Origin: Sporobacter sp038405045
Lineage (GTDB): Bacteria; Bacillota; Clostridia; Oscillospirales; Oscillospiraceae
Reading direction: 5' to 3'
NCBI GenBank assembly: GCA_038405045.1
Contig: JBBZIV010000001.1
Coordinates: forward strand, 1,054,001-1,118,000
DNA length: 64,000 bases
How positions within the stretch are numbered: the stretch's first letter is position 1; each line of letters opens with the position of its first letter. Shown here piece after piece: positions 41,480 through 50,242 of the stretch. The notes under the pieces were generated by a model. It did not search any database and was not told the DNA's origin. It worked only from the letters and a program-made list of their open reading frames with translations. The position numbers and the translations under genes are program-made.

Positions 41480-41725
41480 TTATGCTTTTCTTTTGAGCTC
41501 TTTCATGCAGGCCGCGCAGATGTTTTTACCCTTGTAATTGGTAACACCCTTGACGTTGCTGCAAAAAATACAGGCCGGTTCATACTTTTTGAGAACGATT
41601 GCCGACTCATCGACGTAAATTTCCAATGAGTCCTTCTCGGCAATGTCCAATGTGCGGCGAAGCTCGATAGGGAGAACAATTCGCCCCAGCTCATCGACCT
41701 TCCTGACAATCCCCGTTGATTTCAT
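41480..41725 (-). CDS. abrB: AbrB-family transition-state regulator
   Basis: This 81-residue protein has the swapped-hairpin AbrB DNA-binding fold (KSTGIVRKVDELGRIVLPIELRRTLDI). It ends in a two-CxxC tail (CIFCSN...ICAACMKEL), a zinc-knuckle-like ending usual for clostridial AbrB. AbrB proteins repress stationary-phase genes until Spo0A acts. The ATG follows AAAGGAAG. Its own leader is AT-rich. Confidence 0.92.
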   Translation of the reverse strand: MKSTGIVRKVDELGRIVLPIELRRTLDIAEKDSLEIYVDESAIVLKKYEPACIFCSNVKGVTNYKGKNICAACMKELKRKA

Positions 41726-41931
41726 TGTTCCGCTTCCTTTCTACAGAATATTCAATTGTCTTCTCCATTTTACCTAGATTTGTCATAATTAGGATACCAC
41801 TAATGTCCGTATTTGTCAATCGCTGTCGATTCAATAAATAAAATAATTTATCGTCATTCTTGTGCTATTTTGCGGTGGGACACGTATATATTTTTATATA
41901 TAGTGTACGAATTTCAAGTCGGAGGAAAAAA

Positions 41932-42513
41932 ATGGCACTGGCATGGGTCTGGACAATCATGGTCGTCGTCTCCGTCATATTTGGAATTTTAACCGGAAAA
42001 ATTGATGCTGTGGGCACCGCAGCCTTAGACGGTGCCGGCTCTGCCGTGACGCTGGCGATTGGGATTTGCGGCGTCACGTGCCTTTGGACGGGCGTGATGG
42101 AAGTCATGCGCCGCAGTGGTCTTGCCGAGCGCTTAAAACTGCTTCTTCTGCCGCTGCTTGGCGGCCTGTTCCCGGCGTCACGCCGTCAGCACGAGATTAT
42201 GGAAGCCCTTTCGGCGAACGTCTCCGCCAACCTTTTGGGTCTTGGAAACGCCGCAACACCTTATGGCATCAACGCAGCCGCTGCGATGGCCAAATTGTCA
42301 AAATCCAAAACGGCGACAGACGATCTCTGTACGCTCGTTGTCTTGAATACCGCTTCACTTCAGCTTATTCCGGCCACCGTCGCGGCAGTCCGCGCTGCAG
42401 CCGGGGCGGCCCAGCCTTTTGATATTTTGCCGGCCGTCTGGCTCTCATCCGGCGCGTCCGTTGCCGTCGGGATTATCGCGGTTCAAATTTTAAAAAGAAT
42501 CTGGAGGGCGTGA
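41932..42513 (+). CDS. spmA: spore maturation protein A
   Basis: SpmA is a multi-pass membrane protein needed, with SpmB, for spore-core dehydration. It is 193 residues long with a Gly/Ala-rich set of about five helices. LWTGVMEVMRRSGLAERL and the SANLLGLGNAATPYGINA nucleoside-transporter-like gate motif are typical. ATG 41932 follows GGAGG. It is coupled to spmB with a 1-bp gap. Confidence 0.95.
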   Translation: MALAWVWTIMVVVSVIFGILTGKIDAVGTAALDGAGSAVTLAIGICGVTCLWTGVMEVMRRSGLAERLKLLLLPLLGGLFPASRRQHEIMEALSANVSANLLGLGNAATPYGINAAAAMAKLSKSKTATDDLCTLVVLNTASLQLIPATVAAVRAAAGAAQPFDILPAVWLSSGASVAVGIIAVQILKRIWRA

Positions 42514-42514
42514 G

Positions 42515-43030
42515 ATGGTTGCTGCCCTTGCCGTTCCGGCACTTCTCGGCTTCATAGCCGTTTATGCCCTTTCAAAAAAAATTGACGTTTTCGACGCTTT
42601 AACGGTCGGCGCGCGCGACGGACTGCACGTCATGATCAAGATCTTTCCCGCCCTTGTCGCCCTGCTGACCGGCGTTTCGATGCTGCGCGCCTCCGGCGCG
42701 CTGGAGGCCTTCAGCGCGTTATGCGCGCCGCTTCTTTCCGCCGTCGGTATCCCGCCGGAGACGGTGCCGCTGATGCTTATCCGCCCGCTCAGCGGCAGCG
42801 GGGCACTGGCCGTCGGTTCCGAGTTGATCGGGCGATACGGACCGGATTCAACCGTTGGGCGCACGGCGGCCGTCATGCTCGGCTCCACGGAGACGACCTT
42901 TTACGTCATAGCCGTCTATTTCGGTGCCGTTGGCATCAAAAAAACACGCTATGCGATTCCGGCTGCCTTGTGCGCCGACCTCGCCGGTTTTATAGCGGCA
43001 GCCCTCACCGTCCGTTTACTGTTTCGGTGA
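42515..43030 (+). CDS. spmB: spore maturation protein B
   Basis: SpmB is the 171-residue partner of SpmA and carries the same gate-domain fold. GARDGLHVMIKIFPALVALLTGVSMLRASGAL and RPLSGSGALAVGSELI...GSTETTFYVIAVYFG are conserved family blocks. It ends at a bidirectional terminator. Confidence 0.95.
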   Translation: MVAALAVPALLGFIAVYALSKKIDVFDALTVGARDGLHVMIKIFPALVALLTGVSMLRASGALEAFSALCAPLLSAVGIPPETVPLMLIRPLSGSGALAVGSELIGRYGPDSTVGRTAAVMLGSTETTFYVIAVYFGAVGIKKTRYAIPAALCADLAGFIAAALTVRLLFR

Positions 43031-43054
43031 CGAACGACGGCCATATAAGCAGGA

Positions 43055-43086
43055 AAAAAGCGCGGCAGTCTTCTGCCGCGCTTTTA
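43055..43086. terminator. bidirectional terminator of spmB and the BIG2 gene
   Basis: AAAAGCGCGGCAG-TCTT-CTGCCGCGCTTTT is a palindromic hairpin flanked by A and T runs. Confidence 0.9.
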
Positions 43087-43102
43087 ATATGTGTTTTCGA
43101 TT

Positions 43103-43801
43103 TTATGCCGCTGCCCTGACATGAATAACGCATGTCGCCGTCTTACCATCCACCGTAACCTTCAGCGTGGCCGAGCCTTTGCCGGTCGCCGTCACGCGGC
43201 CGTTGGGCTGAACCATGATGACGTCTTCGTCGCTGCTCTCCCAAGTGGCTGTTTTCCCAGTTGTTACCGGCGTTGTTTTGAATCCGAACAGGAGTGTATC
43301 GCCGACTTTCTCCATCGTCACATCCGTTCTGGCATTGCCAAGCCACGTGATTTCAACCTTCGAAATCGTCACATTGGAGCCAGCGGACGGCGACGTTGAA
43401 CCGGACGGCGAGGTGGAGGGTGAAACGCCGGGTGATGTGGAGCTGTCTGGTGTTGCCGAAGTGTCGGGTGTAGCCGACGTATCCGGCGAAGCCGAATCGG
43501 ACGGCGACGGCGTGATTGACGTGACATCCTCATTGCTATTAAAGGACGGCATAACAGACGGCGTTGATGACGCGGTGTTATCTGTGCTGTCCGGCAGGCT
43601 TGAAAAAATTAAAACCATAGACGCGGCAAGCAAAACCACAAGCAGAATAACGCCGATGACGAGTTTTGCCCTGGCGTTATCGTCCGTATCGGCATTTTTT
43701 CCGCGTTTATTACGCCGCGCACCGCAATACGGGCAGCGGCTGCGGAAACCGGAATAGCGCCGGTCGCATCGTGTGCATTTAACATCAGAAATAACAGCCA
43801 T
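43103..43801 (-). CDS. membrane-anchored BIG2-domain protein
   Basis: This 232-residue protein has four parts: an N-terminal double-CxxC zinc ribbon (VKCTRCDRRYSG.RSRCPYCGARR), one membrane helix (about residues 47-66), a long Ser/Thr/Pro repeat stalk (SATPDTSATPDSSTSPGVS type, about 90-145), and a C-terminal bacterial Ig-like BIG2 domain (WESSDEDVIMVQPNGRVTATGKGSATLKV). It is probably a surface-exposed adhesion or sensing module with its zinc ribbon inside the cell. Function unknown. The ATG follows GGGGGG. Confidence 0.88.
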   Translation of the reverse strand: MAVISDVKCTRCDRRYSGFRSRCPYCGARRNKRGKNADTDDNARAKLVIGVILLVVLLAASMVLIFSSLPDSTDNTASSTPSVMPSFNSNEDVTSITPSPSDSASPDTSATPDTSATPDSSTSPGVSPSTSPSGSTSPSAGSNVTISKVEITWLGNARTDVTMEKVGDTLLFGFKTTPVTTGKTATWESSDEDVIMVQPNGRVTATGKGSATLKVTVDGKTATCVIHVRAAA

Positions 43802-43885
43802 TTAAACCCCCCGTTTCTGTTGCTGTATCAAACCAGATAAAAGTTTACAACAACTTTATCTTTTCGTCAACGAATTTCGGCAATA

Positions 43886-44491
43886 TTACAACTTTTGCTT
43901 TTTTTCGACGGTCGGCTTTGATATATATGAATTGTCGGATATTGTAAAACGCCAAGGCATTTCGCGCGAGGACACCGCATAATCGATACCAACGCGGCTT
44001 GATGCTGTCACTGATACCGCTTGCCCGCTATACACGAGATAGAGCGCGCCGCTTTGGCAGACATCCGCGCCGTACAGCTCTTTGCCGATATCGAACGCCC
44101 GGCAGAGCTTGCCGGGCCCGCTGCAAAGCGCCAAACGGTTCTTTGACGCACGCCTTTCCGCCATAAGTTCTATACCGGAGACCGGCTCGACGGCCCGGAT
44201 GAGAACGACCTCCGGCAGACCGGGCGGCCCGGCCGTGAGATTCAGGCAGAAATGAATACCGTAGATCATGTAAATATAGGCATGGCCCTTTTCGCCATAC
44301 TGGACGGACGTCCGCGCCGTTTTGCCCCGATAGCTGTGCGCGGCGTCATCCTTTTCTCCGAGATACGCCTCTGTCTCCACAATGATACCGGTAACCGTCC
44401 CCGCGGGCGTGTGCCGGACGAGCAGCTGGCCAAGGAGCGATTGAGCGACCGTCAGCGTATCCTGCTCGTAAAAATCCCTCGGGATAATCAT
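43886..44491 (-). CDS. 3-methyladenine DNA glycosylase (AAG/Mpg family)
   Basis: This enzyme removes alkylated purines such as 3-methyladenine and hypoxanthine from DNA. The catalytic Glu lies in IIVETEAYLGEKDDAAHSYRG, and YGEKGHAYIYMIYGIHFCLN and GPGKLCRAF are signature segments. It is 201 residues long, standard. Its ATG overlaps the rsmA stop by 4 bp. Confidence 0.95.
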   Translation of the reverse strand: MIIPRDFYEQDTLTVAQSLLGQLLVRHTPAGTVTGIIVETEAYLGEKDDAAHSYRGKTARTSVQYGEKGHAYIYMIYGIHFCLNLTAGPPGLPEVVLIRAVEPVSGIELMAERRASKNRLALCSGPGKLCRAFDIGKELYGADVCQSGALYLVYSGQAVSVTASSRVGIDYAVSSREMPWRFTISDNSYISKPTVEKKQKL

Positions 44492-45375
44492 CGCGCTTCC
44501 CCAGTCCGTGATGCAAAAAGCAGCGCGCCGACGGCACGCGAGACCGCATGAAAGCCCGCGATATCGAGCGTCTCGCCACGGATCTTTTCATCAAAGCCGC
44601 AATCGGTCACGGCGCGTGTCAGGATTTCCTTCGACAGCGTGGAACCGAAGGCGGACCCCAGGCTGTTGACAAGCATTTTGCGCCGCTGGGCAAACGAAGC
44701 GCGCACAACGCGAAAGAAAAGCCCTTCGTCCTCAATCCCGTCGGGCGGCGACGGACGCATTTGGAGCCTGACAACGGCGGACGTCACCTTCGGCTGCGGC
44801 ATAAACGCACCGGGCGGGACGTCAAATAATATCTTGGGCTCAGCGTGGAACTGCGTGAAAACAGTAAACGCGCCGTATTCGGGCGTTGCCGGTTTGGCGC
44901 ACAGCCGCTGGGCCACCTCCTTCTGCACCATCACAGTGATCGTTTCAAATATGCCCGCTTCAAAAAGCGCCGTCAGCGCCGGTGTTGTAATGTTATAAGG
45001 CAGGTTCGCGCACACGGCGTACCGGAGATTCGGCATGTTGTTTAAAACAGTTGTTTTAATATCAAGCTTCATGATATCGCCGGAGACGACCGTGACGTTC
45101 GGGCACGGCGCCAGTGTCTCATTAAGAACGGGCAGAAGCCTCTTGTCGAGCTCGACGGCGACGACGCGGGCAGCACGCCGGCATAGGGCGTTTGTCAGCG
45201 CGCCCACCCCGGGGCCGACCTCTAGAACACCGAATGACGCGTCCACCCCGGCCCCGTCGGCAATCCGCTCCGGGATCGTGGCATCCGTTAAAAAATTTTG
45301 CCCAAGTGCCTTTGAAAAATGAAACCCGTGACGCTCCAGAAGCTTTTTTAGGTCTCCGTCGTGATATGACGCCAT
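44488..45375 (-). CDS. rsmA: 16S rRNA dimethyladenosine transferase RsmA/KsgA
   Basis: RsmA dimethylates two adjacent adenines (A1518/A1519) in helix 45 of 16S rRNA. Motif I is VLEVGPGVGALT, VSGDIMKLD is motif III, and NLPYNIT is the catalytic motif IV. KALGQNFLTD at the start is conserved. It is 295 residues long. It is packed between the glycosyltransferase and the glycosylase with no gap. Confidence 0.97.
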   Translation of the reverse strand: MASYHDGDLKKLLERHGFHFSKALGQNFLTDATIPERIADGAGVDASFGVLEVGPGVGALTNALCRRAARVVAVELDKRLLPVLNETLAPCPNVTVVSGDIMKLDIKTTVLNNMPNLRYAVCANLPYNITTPALTALFEAGIFETITVMVQKEVAQRLCAKPATPEYGAFTVFTQFHAEPKILFDVPPGAFMPQPKVTSAVVRLQMRPSPPDGIEDEGLFFRVVRASFAQRRKMLVNSLGSAFGSTLSKEILTRAVTDCGFDEKIRGETLDIAGFHAVSRAVGALLFASRTGEAR

Positions 45376-46335
45376 TTATTCCTCCCGCTCGAGACCAACC
45401 GTCTCGCCGATGTGATAGCGCGGGCGCTGCTTGGACTCCAGATACGTGCGCCCGACGTATTCGCCTACAAGGCCGAGCGCCGTTAAGACAAGGCCGCCGA
45501 CACCCCAGACGGAGATCGTGATTATTTTCCAGTTTAACAGGGTATACCCCATAAACAAGCCGATTAAGGAGACGACGAGAAGAAGCGCCGTCAATAAAAG
45601 CAGCAAAAGGCCCGTCACCGTGACGGCACGGACAGGCTTGAGGCTCAGCGAAAAAACACCGTCTGAAGCGAAGGCCAGCATTTTTTTAAGCGGATATTTG
45701 CTCTCCCCGGCAAAACGCTCGCCGCGCGCGTACGACACCGTTGCCGTTTTATAACCGAGCATGGGGACGATGCCGCGCAGGAAAAGGTTCTGTTCGCCAT
45801 ATTGGCTCAACGCATCCAGCGCGCGGCGCGACAAAAGTCGGTAATCGGCGTGATTGAAGACAACGCGGCAGCCCATGGCGTGTAAAAGTTTATAATACCC
45901 CTCGGCTGTAAAGCGCTTGAAAAAAGTGTCACTGTCACGCCGTGCGCGCACGCCGTAAACAACGTCACACCCGTCGAGAAACGCTTCCACCATCCTGTCG
46001 ACGGCATCGATATCATCCTGCAAATCAGCGTCCATCGACACGATCATATCGGCCTGCTCCCGCGCCGCCATGAGCCCCGCCAAAAGGGCATTCTGATGGC
46101 CGCGGTTACGGCTGAGGGACAAGCCCGCAAAATAGCGGCTCTCGGCAGCGAGCTGCCGGATCATCGGCCAAGTTCTGTCGACAGAGCCGTCATCAACAAA
46201 TAAAACGCGGCTGTTTTCGGCAATTTTACCGGCTTGGACAAGCGATATCAGCTTGTCTTCCAGGCGTTTGGCCGCCTCCGGGAGAACCATTTCTTCATTA
46301 TAGCAGGGGACGACGATAATAAGTCTGTTGTTCAC
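45376..46335 (-). CDS. family 2 glycosyltransferase, GtrB/DPM-like
   Basis: This GT-A fold enzyme transfers a sugar to a lipid carrier such as undecaprenyl phosphate. VVPCYNEE (residues 9-16), FVDDGSVDRTW and SMDADLQDD are the nucleotide-sugar and metal motifs. Two C-terminal membrane helices (about 230-252 and 265-290) anchor it. It is 319 residues long. It starts at GTG with GGGAGC upstream and a near-consensus promoter. Sugar and acceptor are unknown. Confidence 0.92.
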   Translation of the reverse strand: MNNRLIIVVPCYNEEMVLPEAAKRLEDKLISLVQAGKIAENSRVLFVDDGSVDRTWPMIRQLAAESRYFAGLSLSRNRGHQNALLAGLMAAREQADMIVSMDADLQDDIDAVDRMVEAFLDGCDVVYGVRARRDSDTFFKRFTAEGYYKLLHAMGCRVVFNHADYRLLSRRALDALSQYGEQNLFLRGIVPMLGYKTATVSYARGERFAGESKYPLKKMLAFASDGVFSLSLKPVRAVTVTGLLLLLLTALLLVVSLIGLFMGYTLLNWKIITISVWGVGGLVLTALGLVGEYVGRTYLESKQRPRYHIGETVGLEREE

Positions 46336-46405
46336 GCGGCACGCTCCCTTTCTTCCGGCGCTGTATGGCTAACGCCTCAAAGCGCCGTGCTGCCCTTCCC
46401 GTCCA

Positions 46406-46434
46406 AGTATACCCATTCTGACGGCCGGATGCAA
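46406..46434 (-). promoter_or_regulatory. sigma-A promoter of the glycosyltransferase-rsmA-mpg unit
   Basis: On the minus strand TTGCAT (46434-46429), a 17-bp spacer and TATACT (46411-46406). The 327-bp gap to pgk otherwise holds only the pgk promoter. Confidence 0.65.
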
Positions 46435-46549
46435 TTATTTTAACCGTCCTGAGCCGTTTGGACCGTTTTGGTGCATAACAGACCTGATTATAGGGGAAAT
46501 ATGTTATAAACATGAGTCAATTCGTTCAAAAAAAGATGGACAAAATGTG

Positions 46550-46578
46550 TTGAAAAGTTGCGGTAATCGTACTACAAT
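46550..46578 (+). promoter_or_regulatory. sigma-A promoter of the glycolytic operon
   Basis: TTGAAA (46550-46555), a 17-bp spacer and TACAAT (46573-46578), about 85 bp before pgk. An imperfect ATATGTT-ATAAACAT palindrome just upstream could bind a regulator. Confidence 0.65.
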
Positions 46579-46662
46579 GATATGCGATTGCTAAACATTA
46601 TCAATTGGGGGCTTTCTATGAGCAGTATTCAAGCTGTTATTCAACTGACCTCGGAGGACGTC

Positions 46663-47856
46663 ATGAACTACAACAAAAAATCGATTACGGATATTGATGT
46701 TAAGGGCAAAAAGGTGCTCCTGCGGTGTGATTTCAACATCCCGCTCGACAAGGAGACGGGCGCCATTACCGATGAAGGCCGCATCACCTCTGCCCTTCCG
46801 ACGATACATTATCTGCTCAGCAACGGCGCCGCCGTTATCGCGTGTTCCCATCTTGGCCGCCCAAAGGGCGAATGGAACATGAAAATGTCTCTGGCCGTTG
46901 TCGGCCGCCGCTTGTCGGAACTGTTAGGGAAACCTGTTAAAATGGCGAAGGACGTTATTGGCGACGACGCCAAAAGTCTTGCCGCCAACCTGCACCCCGG
47001 CGAAATTATGTTGCTGGAAAACCTCCGTTTCCATAAAGAGGAGGAGAAAAACGACCCGTCGTTTGCCAAAGCGCTGGCGAATCTGGCTGACATTTATGTT
47101 GACGATGCTTTCGGCTCCGTCCACCGCGCGCATGCCTCAACAGAAGGCGTTTCACACTATCTGCCTGCCGTCAGCGGTTTTCTGCTCGCCAAGGAGCTCG
47201 AGCATATCGGCGGCGCGCTTAACGACCCGGCGCACCCGTTTGCCGCCATTCTGGGCGGCTCAAAGGTGTCTGATAAGCTCGGCGTTATTGTGAGTCTTTT
47301 AAATAAGGTGGACACGCTCATCATTGGCGGCGGCATGGCATTTACGTTTATTCGGGCGCAGGGCGGCAGCATCGGTAATTCGCTCTGTGAAGACGATAAG
47401 CTTGACTATGCACTGGACGTTTTGAGCCGGGCAAACGCACTCGGCGTCAAAATCCTCCTGCCGGTCGATGCCGTCGCAGCGGCTAGCATTTCAAACGACG
47501 CCGATACCACTATCGTCAAGTGCGGCCATATGCCGGATACGCTGATGGGCCTTGATATCGGGCCTGAAACCGTCCGTCTTTTTTGCGATGAGATCAAAAA
47601 ATCAAAAACTGTTATTTGGAACGGTCCGATGGGTGTTTTTGAAATCGCCAAATTTGCTGTAGGAACACACGCCGTCGCTGAGGCGCTGGCCAATTCAGGC
47701 GCCGTTTCCATCGTCGGCGGCGGTGACAGTGCCGCGGCCATCCGGAAATTCGGTCTGGAGGACAAGGTTACCCATGTCTCGACAGGCGGCGGGGCAACAC
47801 TTGAATTTTTGGAGGGGAAAGATCTCCCGGGCATTGCATGTTTACTAAATAAATAG
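46663..47856 (+). CDS. pgk: phosphoglycerate kinase
   Basis: PGK makes ATP from 1,3-bisphosphoglycerate. VLLRCDFNIPLD (about residues 17-28), ACSHLGRPKGE, the LLENLRFHKEE block and the C-terminal GGGDSAAAIRKFG nucleotide region are characteristic. It is 397 residues from ATG 46663, which has GGAGG 5 nt upstream. The longer frame from 46582 lacks a good site. It opens a pgk-tpiA-gpmI-eno operon that lacks gapA. Confidence 0.97.
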   Translation: MNYNKKSITDIDVKGKKVLLRCDFNIPLDKETGAITDEGRITSALPTIHYLLSNGAAVIACSHLGRPKGEWNMKMSLAVVGRRLSELLGKPVKMAKDVIGDDAKSLAANLHPGEIMLLENLRFHKEEEKNDPSFAKALANLADIYVDDAFGSVHRAHASTEGVSHYLPAVSGFLLAKELEHIGGALNDPAHPFAAILGGSKVSDKLGVIVSLLNKVDTLIIGGGMAFTFIRAQGGSIGNSLCEDDKLDYALDVLSRANALGVKILLPVDAVAAASISNDADTTIVKCGHMPDTLMGLDIGPETVRLFCDEIKKSKTVIWNGPMGVFEIAKFAVGTHAVAEALANSGAVSIVGGGDSAAAIRKFGLEDKVTHVSTGGGATLEFLEGKDLPGIACLLNK

Positions 47857-47869
47857 GAAGAAGAAATCC

Positions 47870-48643
47870 ATGAATAGGAAATACCGAAACACCATCCTCG
47901 CCGCCAACTGGAAGATGAATATGCTCCCGTCTGCCGTGAAATCGTATGCCGAAGAGCTCAAACTCCTAACGGTGCGTGCTAAGTGGTGTGATATCGTGAT
48001 CTGTCCGTCGTTTGCACTTATTCCGGCAGCGCAGAAAGCATTTCGGGAAAGCCGGATTGCCCTCGGTGCTCAGAATGTGAGCGAGCACGACACCGGCGCC
48101 TATACGGGCGAAGTCTCCGCCGGGCAGCTGGCCGAGTTAAACCTCCGCTTCGTGATAGTCGGCCACAGCGAGCGGCGCCAATACTTCGGCGAAACGAACA
48201 GCGCCGTTAACAAAAAGGTTCATGCCGCCCTCCGAGAAAATCTGCGCCCCATTCTCTGCGTCGGCGAGAGCAGTGACGAGCGCGAGGCCGGTGTTACGGC
48301 CGACGTTGTGACGCTACAGATCAAAACAGCGCTTTATGATGTGCCGCCGTCTAAAATGCGGCGCATTGTCATCGCTTATGAGCCCATTTGGGCGATTGGA
48401 ACCGGAAAAAACGCGACGGCCGCCGACGCGGGCGACGTCTGCGCAACGATCCGTGCCGTTATCCGTAGCCTTTACGGCGCGCGGACGGCCAGAGCTGTCT
48501 CCATCCTTTACGGCGGCTCGATGAATGACAAGAATGCCGCCGAGCTGCTCGCCCAACCCGATATTGACGGCGGCCTCGTGGGCGGGGCATCGCTCTCTCC
48601 CGTCGCTTTTGCGGCGATGATTGATGCCGCACATCAGGAATAA
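47870..48643 (+). CDS. tpiA: triosephosphate isomerase
   Basis: TIM interconverts dihydroxyacetone phosphate and glyceraldehyde 3-phosphate. The catalytic Lys is in ANWKMN, the His in VGHSERRQYFGE and the Glu in AYEPIWAIGTGKNA. The phosphate loop LYGGSMN is near the C-terminus. It is 257 residues long. It follows pgk by 13 bp. Confidence 0.98.
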   Translation: MNRKYRNTILAANWKMNMLPSAVKSYAEELKLLTVRAKWCDIVICPSFALIPAAQKAFRESRIALGAQNVSEHDTGAYTGEVSAGQLAELNLRFVIVGHSERRQYFGETNSAVNKKVHAALRENLRPILCVGESSDEREAGVTADVVTLQIKTALYDVPPSKMRRIVIAYEPIWAIGTGKNATAADAGDVCATIRAVIRSLYGARTARAVSILYGGSMNDKNAAELLAQPDIDGGLVGGASLSPVAFAAMIDAAHQE

Positions 48644-48684
48644 CACGATTTTAAAGGTGCCGCGGCAGCGGCGGAGTGTACATC

Positions 48685-50208
48685 ATGAAAATACCAACAA
48701 CGCTTGTTATTATGGACGGGTACGGACTGGCTCCGGCGAACGGCGGCAACGCCGCCGCTGCGGCATCGACACCCGTCCTTGACCGTCTTTTTAAGACATG
48801 CCCGAACACGGTTCTCTCCGCCTCGGGGCTCGATGTGGGCCTGCCGGCGGGGCAGATTGGCAACAGCGAAGTCGGCCATACGAACATAGGCGCGGGCCGT
48901 GTTGTCTATCAGGACTTAACGCGGATTTCGAAGGATATTGAGGACGGCGGCTTTTATAAAAACGCGGCTTTTCAGGGCGCTGTTGACGCGCTAAAAGCAA
49001 CGGGCGGGGCGCTCCATCTATTAGGCCTCACATCGCCCGGCGGCGTTCACAGCCATATTGAACATCTGTGGGCGTTTTTGGAGCTGGCGCGTCGAAACGG
49101 CTTGACGAATGTCTTCCTGCATTGCTTTATGGACGGACGTGACACGCTGCCGATGTCTGGCAAGGCGGTTATGGCCGAGGTGACGGAGAAGTGCCGCGCC
49201 CTTGGCGTCGGCCGAGTTGCCACCGTGATGGGGCGCTTTTACGCAATGGACCGTGACAACCGCTGGGACCGCGTCGAGGCCGCATACAACGCCATGGTTT
49301 TCGGGGAGGGCATCAATAATACCGACCCGGTGGCGGCGATACAGAATTCTTATGACGACGGTGTCACCGATGAGTTTATAAAGCCTGTCATTGTCGACAA
49401 GGAAGGCCTTGTGAAATCGGGCGACGCGGTGATTTTCATCAATTTCCGACCGGACAGGGCTCGTGAAATCACCCGCGCTTTTGTCGACCCGGCCTTCAAC
49501 GCGTTTACACGCAAAAATGGTATTTTCCCGCTCCACTATGTCTGCACGACGCAGTACGACGAGAAAATGCCAAACGTGACAGTTGCTTATCCGCCTGAAT
49601 CCATTGAAAATACGCTTGGTGAAACGGTGAGCAACCTGGGCCTGACGCAGCTGCGTGCCGCGGAGACGGAGAAGTACGCGCATGTGACGTTTTTCTTCAA
49701 CGGCGGCACAGAGACCGTCTATCCGGGCGAGGATCGCCTTCTTATCCCCTCCCCGAAGCAATTCCCGACGTATGACCTCATTCCGGAGATGAGCGCCTTT
49801 GAGCTCACGAAGGAGGTCGTCAAACGGATTAAAAACGGTGTCTACGATATCGTTATCCTCAACTTCGCCAACTGTGACATGGTCGGCCATACGGGCGTCT
49901 TTTCGGCCGCCGTCAAAGCCGTCGAAACAGTCGACACCTGTGTCGGCGAGATTGTCGACGCGACGCGCGAAATGGGCGGCATCTCCATCATCACAGCCGA
50001 TCACGGCAACGCCGAAGAAATGCTCGACGGCGACGGCATCACCCCACAGACGGCGCACAGCAAAAACCCCGTGCCGCTGATCCTCGTCGGCGCCGATGTG
50101 ACACTCCGCCCCGGCAGGCTTTCCGACATCGCGCCCACAATTTTGGAATTGATGGGTCTTGAAAAACCTGTACAGATGACAGGCCGGTCACTCATCGTCA
50201 CCCCATAA
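48685..50208 (+). CDS. gpmI: cofactor-independent phosphoglycerate mutase
   Basis: This manganese-dependent alkaline-phosphatase-fold enzyme interconverts 3- and 2-phosphoglycerate. The metal Asp is in VIMDGYGLAP, the nucleophilic Ser in QIGNSEVGHTNIGAGR, and TADHGNAEEM holds metal ligands near the end. It is 507 residues long. ATG 48685 fits GCGGAG at 8 nt; the GTG at 48676 is less likely. Confidence 0.97.
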   Translation: MKIPTTLVIMDGYGLAPANGGNAAAAASTPVLDRLFKTCPNTVLSASGLDVGLPAGQIGNSEVGHTNIGAGRVVYQDLTRISKDIEDGGFYKNAAFQGAVDALKATGGALHLLGLTSPGGVHSHIEHLWAFLELARRNGLTNVFLHCFMDGRDTLPMSGKAVMAEVTEKCRALGVGRVATVMGRFYAMDRDNRWDRVEAAYNAMVFGEGINNTDPVAAIQNSYDDGVTDEFIKPVIVDKEGLVKSGDAVIFINFRPDRAREITRAFVDPAFNAFTRKNGIFPLHYVCTTQYDEKMPNVTVAYPPESIENTLGETVSNLGLTQLRAAETEKYAHVTFFFNGGTETVYPGEDRLLIPSPKQFPTYDLIPEMSAFELTKEVVKRIKNGVYDIVILNFANCDMVGHTGVFSAAVKAVETVDTCVGEIVDATREMGGISIITADHGNAEEMLDGDGITPQTAHSKNPVPLILVGADVTLRPGRLSDIAPTILELMGLEKPVQMTGRSLIVTP

Positions 50209-50242
50209 GGGCACCATATAGGAGGTAAGGCATATCAAACGT

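Noticed and set aside
49021..50058. 345-codon open frame on the minus strand
   Set aside because: It lies antisense inside gpmI and has a composition typical of a shadow of a GC-rich gene (His/Arg/Asp-rich, no domain).
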